Below, in pieces: positions 1 to 12,701 of a DNA stretch of 64,000 nt (positions are counted from its first letter, which is position 1; each line of letters opens with the position of its first letter). The stretch covers positions 62,001 to 126,000 of the forward strand of contig NZ_AP018685.1 in NCBI RefSeq assembly GCF_002218045.2, given 5' to 3'. The position numbers were made by a program, and so were the translations under genes. Under the pieces are notes generated by a model. The model saw only the letters and a program-made list of their open reading frames with translations. It ran no database searches and was not told the origin of the DNA. The DNA comes from Vibrio rumoiensis. GTDB taxonomy: Bacteria; Pseudomonadota; Gammaproteobacteria; Enterobacterales; Vibrionaceae.

Positions 1-544
1 ACGGATTCTTTTTTTGAATCTTTTTCTGCGTTAACGACGACTGGGGCAACGACAATTGTTGGCCTGGATACCTTACCGAAAGCCGTATTATTCTACCGAC
101 AGTTTTTACAATGGTTCGGAGGGATGGGGATTATCGTCCTCGCGGTGGCTATTTTACCTATACTTGGCATTGGTGGCATGCAGCTATATCGAGCCGAAAT
201 ACCGGGGCCGGTAAAAGACAATAAGATGACACCACGAATTGCCGAAACCGCAAAAGTGCTTTGGTATATATACTTAAGCCTTACCATTGCTTGTGCGGGA
301 GCGTTTTGGTTGGCGGGTATGAGCTTATTTGACGCGATCTGTCATAGTTTTTCGACGATTGCTATTGGTGGGTTTTCTACGCATGATGCCAGTATGGGAT
401 ATTTTAATAGCCCAGTGATTAATATGATCACGGTCGTTTTTCTGCTTATTTCAGCGTGTAACTTCTCACTGCATTTTGCAGCCTTTGCGTCGGGCGGCGT
501 GCACCCTAAATATTATTGGAAAGATCCAGAGTTTCGCGCTTTTA

Positions 545-1635
545 TACCCAATCAACTTGAAGTTGCAGGTTTCAATACTTGAAAGTTATCATTAATTCGA
601 GACATTAGTGAACTTGCAACTTCAGGTAAAGTCACATCAAAAAATGTATCGATGGCACCCTTAAAGGATGCCTTTGTGGGGAAATATACATTGTTTCTTG
701 CATGTTCATGCATCACCTTCCACAGTCGCTCAATTGGGTTTAAATTGGGGCTGTAAGGAGGCAAATAATGAAGCTCAATATTCAGCATGGTTGCAAAGTC
801 TTTGACTAACTGGCTACGGTGATAGCCTGCACCATCTAAAACAATGTGTACTTTTTGTTCTAATGGGTAATGTTCTTTCTTAAGTTTCCAAAGGAAACGA
901 GCAATATTCTCACTGTTTACCGTGTCGTAATTTTCAACAACCGTGGCTGAAATATTATTTAAGTTTAAAGCACCAATGTAATTTAACCGAGTACGGCTAC
1001 CCGTGGTTTCAATCACTTTATCTTCACCTTTACGGATCCAGCCGTAAGTGATTTTGGTCGCTTGGCTTGGATGCACAGCATCCATAAATAAGATAGGCTC
1101 GCCGCGTTGTTTCAGTTCACGATAATATTCAATGAAAGCGTGTTGAGCTTCAGGGTTAAACTTATGAGGAACACCTTTAGGTTGTTTGTAAGAAAAACCA
1201 TTGTGATGTAGCCATTTGTTCATACCAGCAACCGTATAGGTGACCTGAAATTCAGACTGAACGTAATCAACAATTTGATGAGTATGAAAGTAAGTATTCT
1301 CAGCGAGGTGCTCAATAAGCGCCATTGTTTCCGCTGCATTGAGCTTACTCTGAGAACCGCCATTTTCTGGTGTGAGTTTTTCAGATTTCAAGTAATCATT
1401 GATATGACGAGTAACGGTAGTTTCATGAATTCGCAAAGCTTGCGAAATCATAGAATTTGACCAACCTTCAGACGCAAGCAAGACCGCTTTAATGCGGTCG
1501 CGCACTCGACCATCACGCGCAGAGTCATGCATTCGTTCGAGCTGTTTCTTCTTCTGGTTGGATAATTCTATTTTCATGTTTGTTAGCATGATCCTGTTAA
1601 AAGATAAAATCAAGCATCTTCAATGATCACGGGTA
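545..1635 (-). mobile_element. IS630-family insertion sequence, 1091 bp, inserted in trkH
   Basis: The element carries one DDE transposase on the minus strand. Its ends are imperfect inverted repeats: both begin TACCC and share TTGAAG-N-TGC at the same offset (545-566 against the complement of 1614-1635, 14 of 22 identical without gaps). It is flanked by a TA duplication (543-544 and 1636-1637), the target choice of the IS630/Tc1/mariner group. Removing the element plus one TA restores the trkH frame, which fixes the ends. The transposase is full length, so the copy may still be active. Confidence 0.92.
552..1589 (-). CDS. IS630-family transposase
   Basis: This is a DDE transposase for cut-and-paste movement into TA sites. 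The first ~110 residues form a helix-turn-helix DNA-binding region (SNSMISQALRIHETTVTRHI). The catalytic core follows, with the first Asp in LFMDAVHP, the second in VLDGAGYHRS, and the Glu in the family signature SPNLNPIERLW. I placed the start at 1589 because AGGA lies just upstream; an ATG at 1577 (MKIELSNQ) is also possible, and a TTG further upstream at 1613 is less likely. No frameshift is visible and the length is normal for the family. It fills nearly the whole element, with the stop codon only a few bases inside the left end. Confidence 0.93.
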   Translation of the reverse strand: MLTNMKIELSNQKKKQLERMHDSARDGRVRDRIKAVLLASEGWSNSMISQALRIHETTVTRHINDYLKSEKLTPENGGSQSKLNAAETMALIEHLAENTYFHTHQIVDYVQSEFQVTYTVAGMNKWLHHNGFSYKQPKGVPHKFNPEAQHAFIEYYRELKQRGEPILFMDAVHPSQATKITYGWIRKGEDKVIETTGSRTRLNYIGALNLNNISATVVENYDTVNSENIARFLWKLKKEHYPLEQKVHIVLDGAGYHRSQLVKDFATMLNIELHYLPPYSPNLNPIERLWKVMHEHARNNVYFPTKASFKGAIDTFFDVTLPEVASSLMSRINDNFQVLKPATSS

Positions 1636-2263
1636 TATTACGATTCAAGTTCTGTTGTTTTTTTTATGCTTTTCTATCTTACTTTTACACAGTAATGACT
1701 TAACAACATTTGAAACCTTTGATCAGGTATTGTTCCAGACGGTGTCGATCTCGACTACTGCTGGGTTTACCACAACAGGGTTTTCACAATGGCCTCTGTT
1801 TCTTCCTGTGTTATTGCTGTTTTCTTCTTTTATTGGTGGTTGTGCAGGCTCTACGGGAGGAGGCTTGAAAGTGATTCGAGTATTGTTGCTCACACTACAA
1901 GGCGGCCGTGAACTAAAACGTCTTGTCCACCCGAAAGCGGTCTTCCCGATTAAAGTGGGGGGAAAAGCGCTGCCACAACGGGTGGTCGATGCGGTATGGG
2001 GATTCTTCTCGGCGTATGCATTAGTATTTGTATTATGCATGCTTGGGCTTATCGCATCAGGTATGGATGAATTAAGTGCTTTTTCCGCTGTGGCTGCAAC
2101 ACTCAATAATTTAGGGCCAGGGTTGGGGGAGGTTTCGGTACATTTTGCTAATGTGAATGATGCCGCTAAGTGGGTACTTATTGTATCAATGCTATTTGGT
2201 CGATTAGAAGTCTTTACGCTTCTTATCTTATTTACACCGACATTTTGGAAAAGTTAGGTTTTC

Positions 2264-2794
2264 GTGAAAAGTACTATTATTTTATATTCAACCCGTGAGG
2301 GACAAACTCATAAAATTGCGCGGTTTATGGCGGAACAGATTGGTAGCGATAGTTGTGAATTGGTTGATCTACACCAAGCTGATGATTTAGATCTGAACTT
2401 ATATAGCAATATCATCATTGGTGCGTCTATTCGTTATGGTCACTTTAATAAAAAGTTGTATCAGTTTATCGAGCAGCATAAAGCGCATTTAATCTCAGCG
2501 GGTGCTTCTTTTTATAGTGTTAACTTAACCGCTCGTAAACCAGGTAAAGATACGCCGGAAGGAAGTGTCTATATTCAAAAGTTTTTAAAACGCTCACCTT
2601 GGCAACCAAAATATATTGGTGTGTTTGCTGGTGGACTGTATTACCCACGATATTCATGGTTCGACCGAGTTATGATTCGATTTATTATGTCGATGACAGA
2701 TGGTGAAACGGATACCAGTAAAGAAGTCGAATATACAAACTGGGAAAAAGTCGCTCTATTTGTCAAAAAGGTTACGAAACAGTCGACAAAATAG
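2264..2794 (+). CDS. hemG: Menaquinone-dependent protoporphyrinogen IX dehydrogenase HemG
   Basis: HemG oxidises protoporphyrinogen IX to protoporphyrin IX, the penultimate step of heme synthesis, passing electrons through FMN to respiratory quinones. The 176-residue protein has a flavodoxin-like fold. The N-terminal phosphate-binding loop is ILYSTREGQTHKIA, and the conserved GASIRYGHFNKKLYQFI and GVFAGGLYYPRYSWFDRVMIRFIM segments match the family. The start is GTG at 2264 with an AGG nearby. It lies 6 bases after trkH and just before an rRNA operon, the same order as trkH-hemG-rrnA in E. coli. Transcription probably comes through trkH, so the upstream insertion could affect it. Confidence 0.93.
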   Translation: MKSTIILYSTREGQTHKIARFMAEQIGSDSCELVDLHQADDLDLNLYSNIIIGASIRYGHFNKKLYQFIEQHKAHLISAGASFYSVNLTARKPGKDTPEGSVYIQKFLKRSPWQPKYIGVFAGGLYYPRYSWFDRVMIRFIMSMTDGETDTSKEVEYTNWEKVALFVKKVTKQSTK

Positions 2795-2864
2795 ACAAAA
2801 AGAACAGCTTTAGATGCTTTTTTAATCGAAAGAAAAGAAAATCAAAAAAAAGTGGAAAAAGGGC

Positions 2865-3019
2865 TTGCCAATGTGAACTAGCTCTCTATAATGCGCCCTC
2901 ACTGACACGGAGCACGCAGCCTAGCTGCAGCAACGAGTCAAGCGGTTCAGACCTTCTCAAAAAGGTTAACGAAATTAAATTGAAAAAGTGTTTGACACTC
3001 TCAATCAAATCGTTAGAAT
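2865..3019 (+). promoter_or_regulatory. rRNA operon 1 tandem promoters P1 and P2
   Basis: P1 has TTGCCA (2865-2870) and TATAAT (2887-2892) with a 16-base spacer, followed by a GCGC discriminator typical of stringently controlled rRNA promoters. An A-rich UP-like tract lies upstream (2829-2860). P2 has TTGACA (2992-2997) and TAGAAT (3014-3019), also with 16 bases between. The boxes and spacing recur in all three operons of the window. Confidence 0.88.
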
Positions 3020-3058
3020 GGCCGCCCTGTTCAACGAGACGCAGTCACGAAGAACAGC

Positions 3059-3070
3059 GCTCTTTAACAA
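3059..3070 (+). promoter_or_regulatory. boxA antitermination site in the 16S leader of rRNA operon 1
   Basis: GCTCTTTAACAA matches the bacterial rRNA boxA that recruits the Nus factors so RNA polymerase reads through the operon. The same element recurs before 23S (5291-5302) and in operons 2 (22552-22563 and 24631-24642) and 3 (57283-57294 and 59363-59374). The ~210 bases between it and 16S are leader sequence, almost identical in all three operons, with no gene. Confidence 0.85.
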
Positions 3071-3280
3071 TTTAAACCTATCAATCTGTGTGGGCACTCG
3101 TTGATGATAATCAATATAGCTTCTTAGGAAGCAACAATGATTTCAATGAACTGAGTGACCAATCAGTTATTAGTTTACTAATAATTGGCACAGTCAATTC
3201 ATTATCATTCTGTTGGAATGATAATAGCTTTAAATTACTTAGGTAGTTTGAAGTCAGTATTCGTTGAGTCACAAAATCTT

Positions 3281-4819
<1,539 letters not shown>

Positions 4820-4911
4820 TACGAAGATTATTTTTGATGAGTACCCACACAGATTGATTAGGTTTATATAGAAAAGAGTTTTGAAAGCATCCCAATGCTT
4901 TCATAGTCCGT

Positions 4912-4987
4912 GTCCCGTTCGTCTAGAGGCCTAGGACACCGCCCTTTCACGGCGGTAACAGGGGTTCGACTCCCCTACGGGATACCA
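4912..4987 (+). tRNA. tRNA-Glu (anticodon TTC)
   Basis: A 76-base cloverleaf with encoded CCA. The anticodon loop is CCTTTCACG within CCGCC/GGCGG, and the T arm is AGGGGTTCGACTCCCCT. It is the first of three spacer tRNAs between 16S and 23S. Confidence 0.97.
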
Positions 4988-4988
4988 T

Positions 4989-5064
4989 GGGTCGTTAGCT
5001 CAGTTGGTAGAGCAGTTGACTTTTAATCAATTGGTCGCAGGTTCGAATCCTGCACGACCCACCA
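4989..5064 (+). tRNA. tRNA-Lys (anticodon TTT)
   Basis: A 76-base cloverleaf starting GGGTCGTTAGCTCAG and ending ACGACCCACCA. The anticodon loop is ACTTTTAAT. It begins two bases after tRNA-Glu. Confidence 0.97.
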
Positions 5065-5107
5065 TTTCCTCCCACGGAAATGCTTACTTTAGGTAAGAAA
5101 ACAATGT

Positions 5108-5183
5108 GGGCGATTAGCTCAGTTGGGAGAGCACCTGCCTTACAAGCAGGGGGTCACTGGTTCGAGCCCGGTATCGCCCACCA
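5108..5183 (+). tRNA. tRNA-Val (anticodon TAC)
   Basis: A 76-base cloverleaf starting GGGCGATTAGCTCAG and ending ATCGCCCACCA. The anticodon loop is CCTTACAAG. The Glu-Lys-Val spacer is common in vibrios and sets this operon apart from the two Ile-Ala operons here. Bases 5184-5532 after it are spacer holding a second boxA (5291-5302) and no gene. Confidence 0.97.
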
Positions 5184-5532
5184 CTCTTTAAACACTTTTA
5201 CGATGCTTCGCATCCAATAATGATTTGGATGGGATTCTTTGTCGCCTAAAGTCTTTAAAAAGTGGTTTGTTTGAAAATAATAAACTCTTTGCTCTTTAAC
5301 AATTTGGAAAGCTGACTAGATAAACATTTTAATGTTTATCTTAATAAAAGTTCTCAATGTTTATCCTTGTGATAAACACAACAACACACATTCAAGTGTC
5401 TTGTATTCAAATCAATTGCTTGCAATTGATTCTATTGAGTCCGGCAAACGACCGTTAAGATTACCCTCTTAACGGTCAAAAAACTAAAACCTTATTTAGT
5501 TGAACATACATTAAGACCCTTTTGGGTTGTAT

Positions 5533-8414
<2,882 letters not shown>

Positions 8415-8535
8415 ACAACACCTAAAGGGTTTTGGTTGGACTTAATAGATATAAGACATGCTTGAATGAGTGTGAGAACGAACAGCTTTCCGAATTAAGT
8501 TAAAGCATCCTAGTGGATGTTTTAACAAAAGAATT

Positions 8536-8655
8536 TGCTTGGCGACCATAGCGCTTTGGACCCACCTGATTCCATGCCGAACTCAGAAGTGAAACGAAGT
8601 AGCGCCGATGGTAGTGTGGGGTTTCCCCATGTGAGAGTAGGACATCGCCAGGCTT
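8536..8655 (+). rRNA. rrf: 5S ribosomal RNA (operon 1)
   Basis: A 120-base 5S with terminal stem TGCTTGGCG / CGCCAGGCT and the conserved loop segment CCGAACTCAGAAGTGAAACG. It follows 23S by ~120 bases of processing spacer. Confidence 0.97.
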
Positions 8656-8720
8656 TGAATATCATTACTTTTAAAAGTAATAACATTATTAGTGCACAAA
8701 CCTAATAATGAACAATTTGT

Positions 8721-8811
8721 GGAGGGATGGCTGAGTGGTCGAAAGCACCGGTCTTGAAAACCGGCAAGGGTTAATAGCTCTTCTAGGGTTCAAATCCCTA
8801 TCCCTCCGCCA
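8721..8811 (+). tRNA. tRNA-Ser (anticodon TGA)
   Basis: A 91-base class II tRNA with a long variable arm. The acceptor is GGAGGGA/TCCCTCC with encoded GCCA, and the anticodon stem-loop is CCGGTCTTGAAAACCGG. It is the distal tRNA of operon 1, just before the terminator. Confidence 0.96.
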
Positions 8812-8817
8812 CTATTT

Positions 8818-8849
8818 AAAACCCCGCTAGTTATCTAGCGGGGTTTTTT
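8818..8849 (+). terminator. Rho-independent terminator of rRNA operon 1
   Basis: A perfect stem CCCCGCTAG (8822-8830) / CTAGCGGGG (8835-8843) with a TTAT loop, A's before and a run of six T's after. Confidence 0.93.
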
Positions 8850-9255
8850 ACTATATATCTTCTTACCAATATTTGATCTACTCCTTTTACGCTTGGTTAG
8901 ATAACCATTTTTATATTGTATTGTTGTCTTCGCGATTATTTATAGTGCTTCCTTGTCTTTCTCATCACTAAGTGGTTATGTTATTGCGCGTAGAGGTTGG
9001 ATTAATCCAGAGATATTGATTATTGCTCTTTCAATAAGCACACTGGTTCATATTTCGTGACTATCTCTCGAGAGTTAAGCTTAGAAGAGACCTCAGTTTG
9101 GTTTAGAAGTGAGTGGTAGTTGAGTGTATTCAGCAAGTCGTAGCATAGACATAGAGAGTGCCAGCGGTACTGGTGCTTATTCTAATTAGCCTCACCTGTC
9201 TTTATTTACAGAAAGGATAATTAATAGTTTGGGAAATGTGTTCAGAGAAAATAGA
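8850..9255. other. Gene-free stretch with a possible decayed membrane-protein fragment
   Basis: No convincing gene is present. A stop-to-stop frame at 8905-9060 (+) reads as a hydrophobic 51-residue segment (for example FAIIYSASLSFSS and EILIIALSISTLVHIS). It has no good start or ribosome binding site. It could be the remnant of a membrane protein C-terminus or chance. The rest (9061-9255) shows nothing recognisable. Confidence 0.25.
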
Positions 9256-9281
9256 AGTGCAGAGTAGAGTTACTCTGCACT
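9256..9281 (-). terminator. Rho-independent terminator of plsB
   Basis: A perfect 11-bp inverted repeat AGTGCAGAGTA / TACTCTGCACT with a GAGT loop. On the minus strand it is followed by TTCTATTTTC, a moderate U tract. It lies 50 bases after the plsB stop. Confidence 0.8.
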
Positions 9282-9330
9282 AGAGTTGGAGTAAATATAG
9301 AGTGATAATAACGAACGTGTTTTTGCTTAA

Positions 9331-11757
9331 CTATTTTTTACGTATAATGCTTTCTTGTAACGTTAGCTGAACTTCTGGTGATAATAACTCACCCAGTAAA
9401 TCGACTAAGGTTTCGATTTTGTGCTGCTGTTCAGTTTGTGGCGCTAAATAGCCTTGTTGTTTAAGCGTTTGGAATAAGGTGATAAATACCCCTTTATCGA
9501 AAAACTCGGGCGCATTAATGCCGTGTAACCTTCCTAAACGCTGGGCAATAGTTTGGCTTTGTTTTTCAAGTAATCCTTTATCAATCTCTGGCATGGCGAC
9601 GAGTTGAGTCAGCGCAATCGCATAGCGTTGTAAGGTTTCCACAATCGTGCGAGAAAGTAGAATTAGCACCTGCACTTGAGAAGGATTAATCGAAATGACG
9701 CCATTATCTTCTTTAATCAACTCTTGGCGTAGTAGTTCATTGACTAAATCGGTGATTACCGTGTCGAGTTGATCTTGTTGGTAATGTAAGAACAATTCCG
9801 CTTTCAAGAATGGGTAGATCAAGCTAATTGCTTGGTGTAGTTCATCACGTGAAATGTGTTCTTTTTGTACCACTAGGTGAGCGATCAATGACGGCAAAGC
9901 AAATAAATGGATGATGTTATTACGGTAATAAGTCATCAGAACCGATTGCTGTCGATCGAGAGAAATAATATCGCCTTGTTCATCGGCTTCGACTACGAAT
10001 TTATCTAATTTTTCTGCATGCTCTACCAATTGTGCGGCGCTGCTATCTGGCACGGTACTGGTTGGCGTGTAAGGTACTTGGGTTAATAGTGATAAGTAAC
10101 AATTAATTTGTTGCTCAAGCTTACGGCGAGAAAGTGCACGTTGATTCGATGCTAATAAGGCCGTTGCACAAAGTGTTAGGGCATTGGCTGCTGCGGCATC
10201 ATTAATATGCGTCATCATTTTATTGGCGAGCTTGTTGACCACTGGATTCATCCATTGTGGTTTTTGGCTGCTGTCTTGGGCTTGGTTTTCTTTACTCGAC
10301 CAACCTGGCATTTCTTCATTAAGGTATTGGTTGAGGTTAATAGGTTCACCAAAATTGACATAGCCTTGGCCAAAGTTGCGTAACTTACGTAGCGTTTTTA
10401 GTACCATACCGGCACTTTCTTTTTCTTTACGCTTGCCAGTTAATTCTTTGGTGTAAGTCGACACTTCCATTACATGTTCGTAACCAATATAAACTGGCAC
10501 TAAAGTGACTGGGCGGTTTAAACCACGAAGCATGGTTTGGATTGTCATCGCCAACATGCCGGTTTTGGCTTGCAATAAGCGACCGGTACGTGAACGCCCA
10601 CCTTCACTGAAAAACTCGACCGAGTAGCCTTTCGTAAACAACTCCGCTAAATATTCACGAAAAATGGTGGAGTAGAGTTTATTGCCTTTAAAGCTACGGC
10701 GAATGAAGAAAGCGCCACCACGACGGAAAATCGGGCCTGCAGGGAAGAAATTGAGGTTCACCCCTGCGGCAATGTGCGGAGGAACCATACCTTCATGGTG
10801 TAACACGTAAGAAAGCAGTAGATAATCCATGTGACTGCGGTGACAAGGGACATAAATGATTTCATGACCATCTTGTGCCAGTTTACGTACCGCTGCCATG
10901 TTATTGATATTCAAGCCTTGATACAGCTTGTTCCACAACCAGCCTAAGAAGCGCGCACCGACACGAATTAAGGTATAAGAAAAGTCGGCGGCAATTTCTT
11001 CGAGTATGCCTTGCGCTTGTTTTTGCGCTTTCTCGAGTGAAATGTTTTTATTCTTGGCTTCCTCTTGAATGGCTTGTTGGATCTCTGGCGATTTTAACAA
11101 ACGATTAAACAGCACTTGGCGTTGTGGCAAGCTAGGGCCAGAAGCGGCAAGTTTTTGGCGTGAAAAGTGGATACGCGCCACACGTGCCAGTTTATGAGCA
11201 ATCGTTTCATCGACACCATGAGTGTCGGCCATGTAGCGTAATGACACGACAGGGCTAAAGCGGATCATGCAATCACGGCCAGAGGAGACTAATAAGCGAC
11301 TTTTTTGACAAGCACTCATCGCCTGTAAGTATGGCTTTTCTTTACCTTCTTGATTTGGTTTGCGACCCCATAAAATTGAGGTAGGCAGCATTTGAATATC
11401 CAGCTCAGAATCGGCTTGATGCAGTTTGAGCAATTGAGTAAATAAATCAACGGATTGCTTAGGTAAGACTTGTTTGCTGTGAGTGGTCATGCCTTTTGAG
11501 GTGAGAAATACAAAGCGCGCAAATTCTTGGCCGTTGATTTGTAATGGCGTTAATGGATCGGGTAGACCGAGTGCTTTGGTTTGCGTTTGCAGACTGATTA
11601 AATCGATATCAGAATTAAAAGGTAGTGCATAGACAATTGGCTTGGTTAGATCTAACGTCAGTTCTTCAACCGGGTTGGCTGGGATGGTTTTACCCTTAAC
11701 CAAAAAAGAAAGAGGTAACTTTAGAAGTGAGCGAGAAACGCGGTGTCCGTAAGACAT
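9331..11757 (-). CDS. plsB: Glycerol-3-phosphate 1-O-acyltransferase PlsB
   Basis: PlsB makes lysophosphatidic acid from glycerol-3-phosphate and acyl-CoA or acyl-ACP at the inner membrane, the first step of phospholipid synthesis. The 808 residues match the E. coli enzyme (807) along their length. The acyltransferase motif HX4D is CHRSHMD (H306-D311); later blocks include AGPIFRRGGAFFIRRSFKG, the substrate-binding FSEGGRSRTGR and VTLVPVYIGYEHVMEV. I chose the ATG at 11757 (MSYGHRVSRSLLKLP), which aligns with the E. coli start; the frame is open to 11808 but that extension does not resemble the family. It stands alone, divergent from lexA, as in E. coli where the two genes are near neighbours. 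Confidence 0.95.
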   Translation of the reverse strand: MSYGHRVSRSLLKLPLSFLVKGKTIPANPVEELTLDLTKPIVYALPFNSDIDLISLQTQTKALGLPDPLTPLQINGQEFARFVFLTSKGMTTHSKQVLPKQSVDLFTQLLKLHQADSELDIQMLPTSILWGRKPNQEGKEKPYLQAMSACQKSRLLVSSGRDCMIRFSPVVSLRYMADTHGVDETIAHKLARVARIHFSRQKLAASGPSLPQRQVLFNRLLKSPEIQQAIQEEAKNKNISLEKAQKQAQGILEEIAADFSYTLIRVGARFLGWLWNKLYQGLNINNMAAVRKLAQDGHEIIYVPCHRSHMDYLLLSYVLHHEGMVPPHIAAGVNLNFFPAGPIFRRGGAFFIRRSFKGNKLYSTIFREYLAELFTKGYSVEFFSEGGRSRTGRLLQAKTGMLAMTIQTMLRGLNRPVTLVPVYIGYEHVMEVSTYTKELTGKRKEKESAGMVLKTLRKLRNFGQGYVNFGEPINLNQYLNEEMPGWSSKENQAQDSSQKPQWMNPVVNKLANKMMTHINDAAAANALTLCATALLASNQRALSRRKLEQQINCYLSLLTQVPYTPTSTVPDSSAAQLVEHAEKLDKFVVEADEQGDIISLDRQQSVLMTYYRNNIIHLFALPSLIAHLVVQKEHISRDELHQAISLIYPFLKAELFLHYQQDQLDTVITDLVNELLRQELIKEDNGVISINPSQVQVLILLSRTIVETLQRYAIALTQLVAMPEIDKGLLEKQSQTIAQRLGRLHGINAPEFFDKGVFITLFQTLKQQGYLAPQTEQQHKIETLVDLLGELLSPEVQLTLQESIIRKK

Positions 11758-11937
11758 AACAGTGTACAGCCTCAAATATAAAAAGTGGGGCTCAATCCCC
11801 ACATACAATACGCAGCAAGTGGTCTATTCTATAGTTTATTCTCGTTAAATCACACCAAATGATAAAATATAGGTACTTTCCTCGGTTTAAATCAATGCTC
11901 AAAAAGTGATTCATATCTCTGGAGTTATATTAAATTA

Positions 11938-11973
11938 CTGTATATACTCACAGTCAACTGTATAAAAAGACAG
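11938..11973 (+). promoter_or_regulatory. Two tandem LexA operators (SOS boxes)
   Basis: CTGTATATACTCACAG (11938-11953) and CTGTATAAAAAGACAG (11958-11973) both fit CTG-N10-CAG. The second ends at the ribosome binding site of lexA. Two adjacent boxes give tight autorepression, as in E. coli lexA. Confidence 0.93.
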
Positions 11974-11980
11974 GTGAATT

Positions 11981-12604
11981 ATGAAACCGTTGACGCCCCG
12001 CCAACAGCAAATCTTTGAATTGATCAAAGATAAAATTGATATGACAGGAATGCCACCCACGCGTGCGGAAATTGCTCGTGAATTAGGTTTTCGTTCGGCC
12101 AATGCAGCCGAAGAGCACTTAAAGGCATTAGCTCGAAAAAATGTAATTGAAATTATTCCTGGTGCTTCTCGTGGCATTCGCATTGTGCAAAGTGAGGAAG
12201 AATTGCTAGAAGAGCAAGGTTTACCTCTCGTTGGGCAAGTCGCCGCTGGTGAGCCTATCTTGGCGCAAGAACATGTGGAAAGTCACTACCATGTCGACCC
12301 TGCGATGTTTCGCCCACAAGCGGACTTTTTGTTGCGTGTTCATGGTATGAGCATGAAAGACATCGGTATCGTTGATGGTGATTTATTGGCGGTTCATAAA
12401 ACTCAAGATGTTCGTGATGGCCAAGTGGTGGTTGCTCGCGTTGATGAAGATGTGACCGTTAAACGTTTAGAGCGCAAAGGTTCGAAGGTTTTCTTGCATG
12501 CAGAAAATGAAGAATTTAGCCCCATTGAAGTGGACTTAACGCAACAAGAGTTAACGATTGAAGGGTTAGCGGTCGGTATTATTCGCAATAACACTTGGAT
12601 GTAA
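11981..12604 (+). CDS. lexA: LexA, SOS response repressor and self-cleaving protease
   Basis: LexA represses DNA-damage genes and cleaves itself when RecA filaments form. The 207-residue protein has an N-terminal winged helix (TRAEIARELGFRSANAAEEHLKAL, ~27-50) and a C-terminal S24 peptidase domain. The Ala89-Gly90 cleavage bond sits in VGQVAAGEP, catalytic Ser124 in HGMSMKD and Lys161 in VTVKRLE. These correspond to A84-G85, S119 and K156 of E. coli with a constant shift of five. The ATG at 11981 has AGG seven bases upstream. Two SOS boxes cover its promoter region. A methyltransferase gene lies between it and dinF. Confidence 0.97.
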   Translation: MKPLTPRQQQIFELIKDKIDMTGMPPTRAEIARELGFRSANAAEEHLKALARKNVIEIIPGASRGIRIVQSEEELLEEQGLPLVGQVAAGEPILAQEHVESHYHVDPAMFRPQADFLLRVHGMSMKDIGIVDGDLLAVHKTQDVRDGQVVVARVDEDVTVKRLERKGSKVFLHAENEEFSPIEVDLTQQELTIEGLAVGIIRNNTWM

Positions 12605-12658
12605 TATCGCAATCGTCTGTTATGAGCCAATTGCACATAAATTGGCTTGTAAATTAAA

Positions 12659-12675
12659 ATGATAATCATTATCAT
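12659..12675 (+). promoter_or_regulatory. Fur box upstream of the methyltransferase gene
   Basis: ATGATAATCATTATCAT is a perfect palindrome around a central C and is a very close match to the Fur consensus. It lies 27 bases before the ATG at 12702, where bound Fur-Fe(II) would block transcription in iron-replete cells. The location between two genes on the same strand gives the downstream gene its own control separate from lexA. Confidence 0.82.
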
Positions 12676-12701
12676 CAATTAATCTCAACCTAGGAGATTA
12701 A

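Larger units (their letters stand above)
1..2257 (+). pseudogene. trkH: trkH, Trk potassium uptake protein, interrupted by an IS element (5' end outside window)
   Basis: TrkH is the membrane subunit that moves K+ in the Trk system, working with TrkA. The window opens inside the gene in frame 1. The first residues contain the TTTGAT selectivity-loop motif and later GG-rich pore loops (STTAGFTTTGF, AGSTGGGLKV after the insertion). The frame runs to base 544, is broken by an insertion at 545-1635, and resumes at 1638. Joining 544 to 1638, which removes the element and one copy of the duplicated TA, restores a continuous frame reading FRAFI-TIQVLLFFL. The break is therefore a clean transposition into an otherwise intact gene. 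The product would be cut in mid-protein and is probably inactive. The stop at 2255-2257 lies 6 bases before hemG, so the insertion may also reduce hemG transcription. Confidence 0.93.

Noticed and set aside
1723..2106. 127-residue ORF antisense to the 3' part of trkH
   Set aside because: Shadow of the TrkH reading frame, low-complexity composition.
1636..2257. The second part of trkH as an independent gene
   Set aside because: It lacks a credible start and continues the same protein after the insertion; it is better seen as part of the disrupted gene.
9840..9860. TCACGTGAAA inside plsB as another parS site
   Set aside because: Only the right half fits the 16-bp consensus; too many mismatches on the left.
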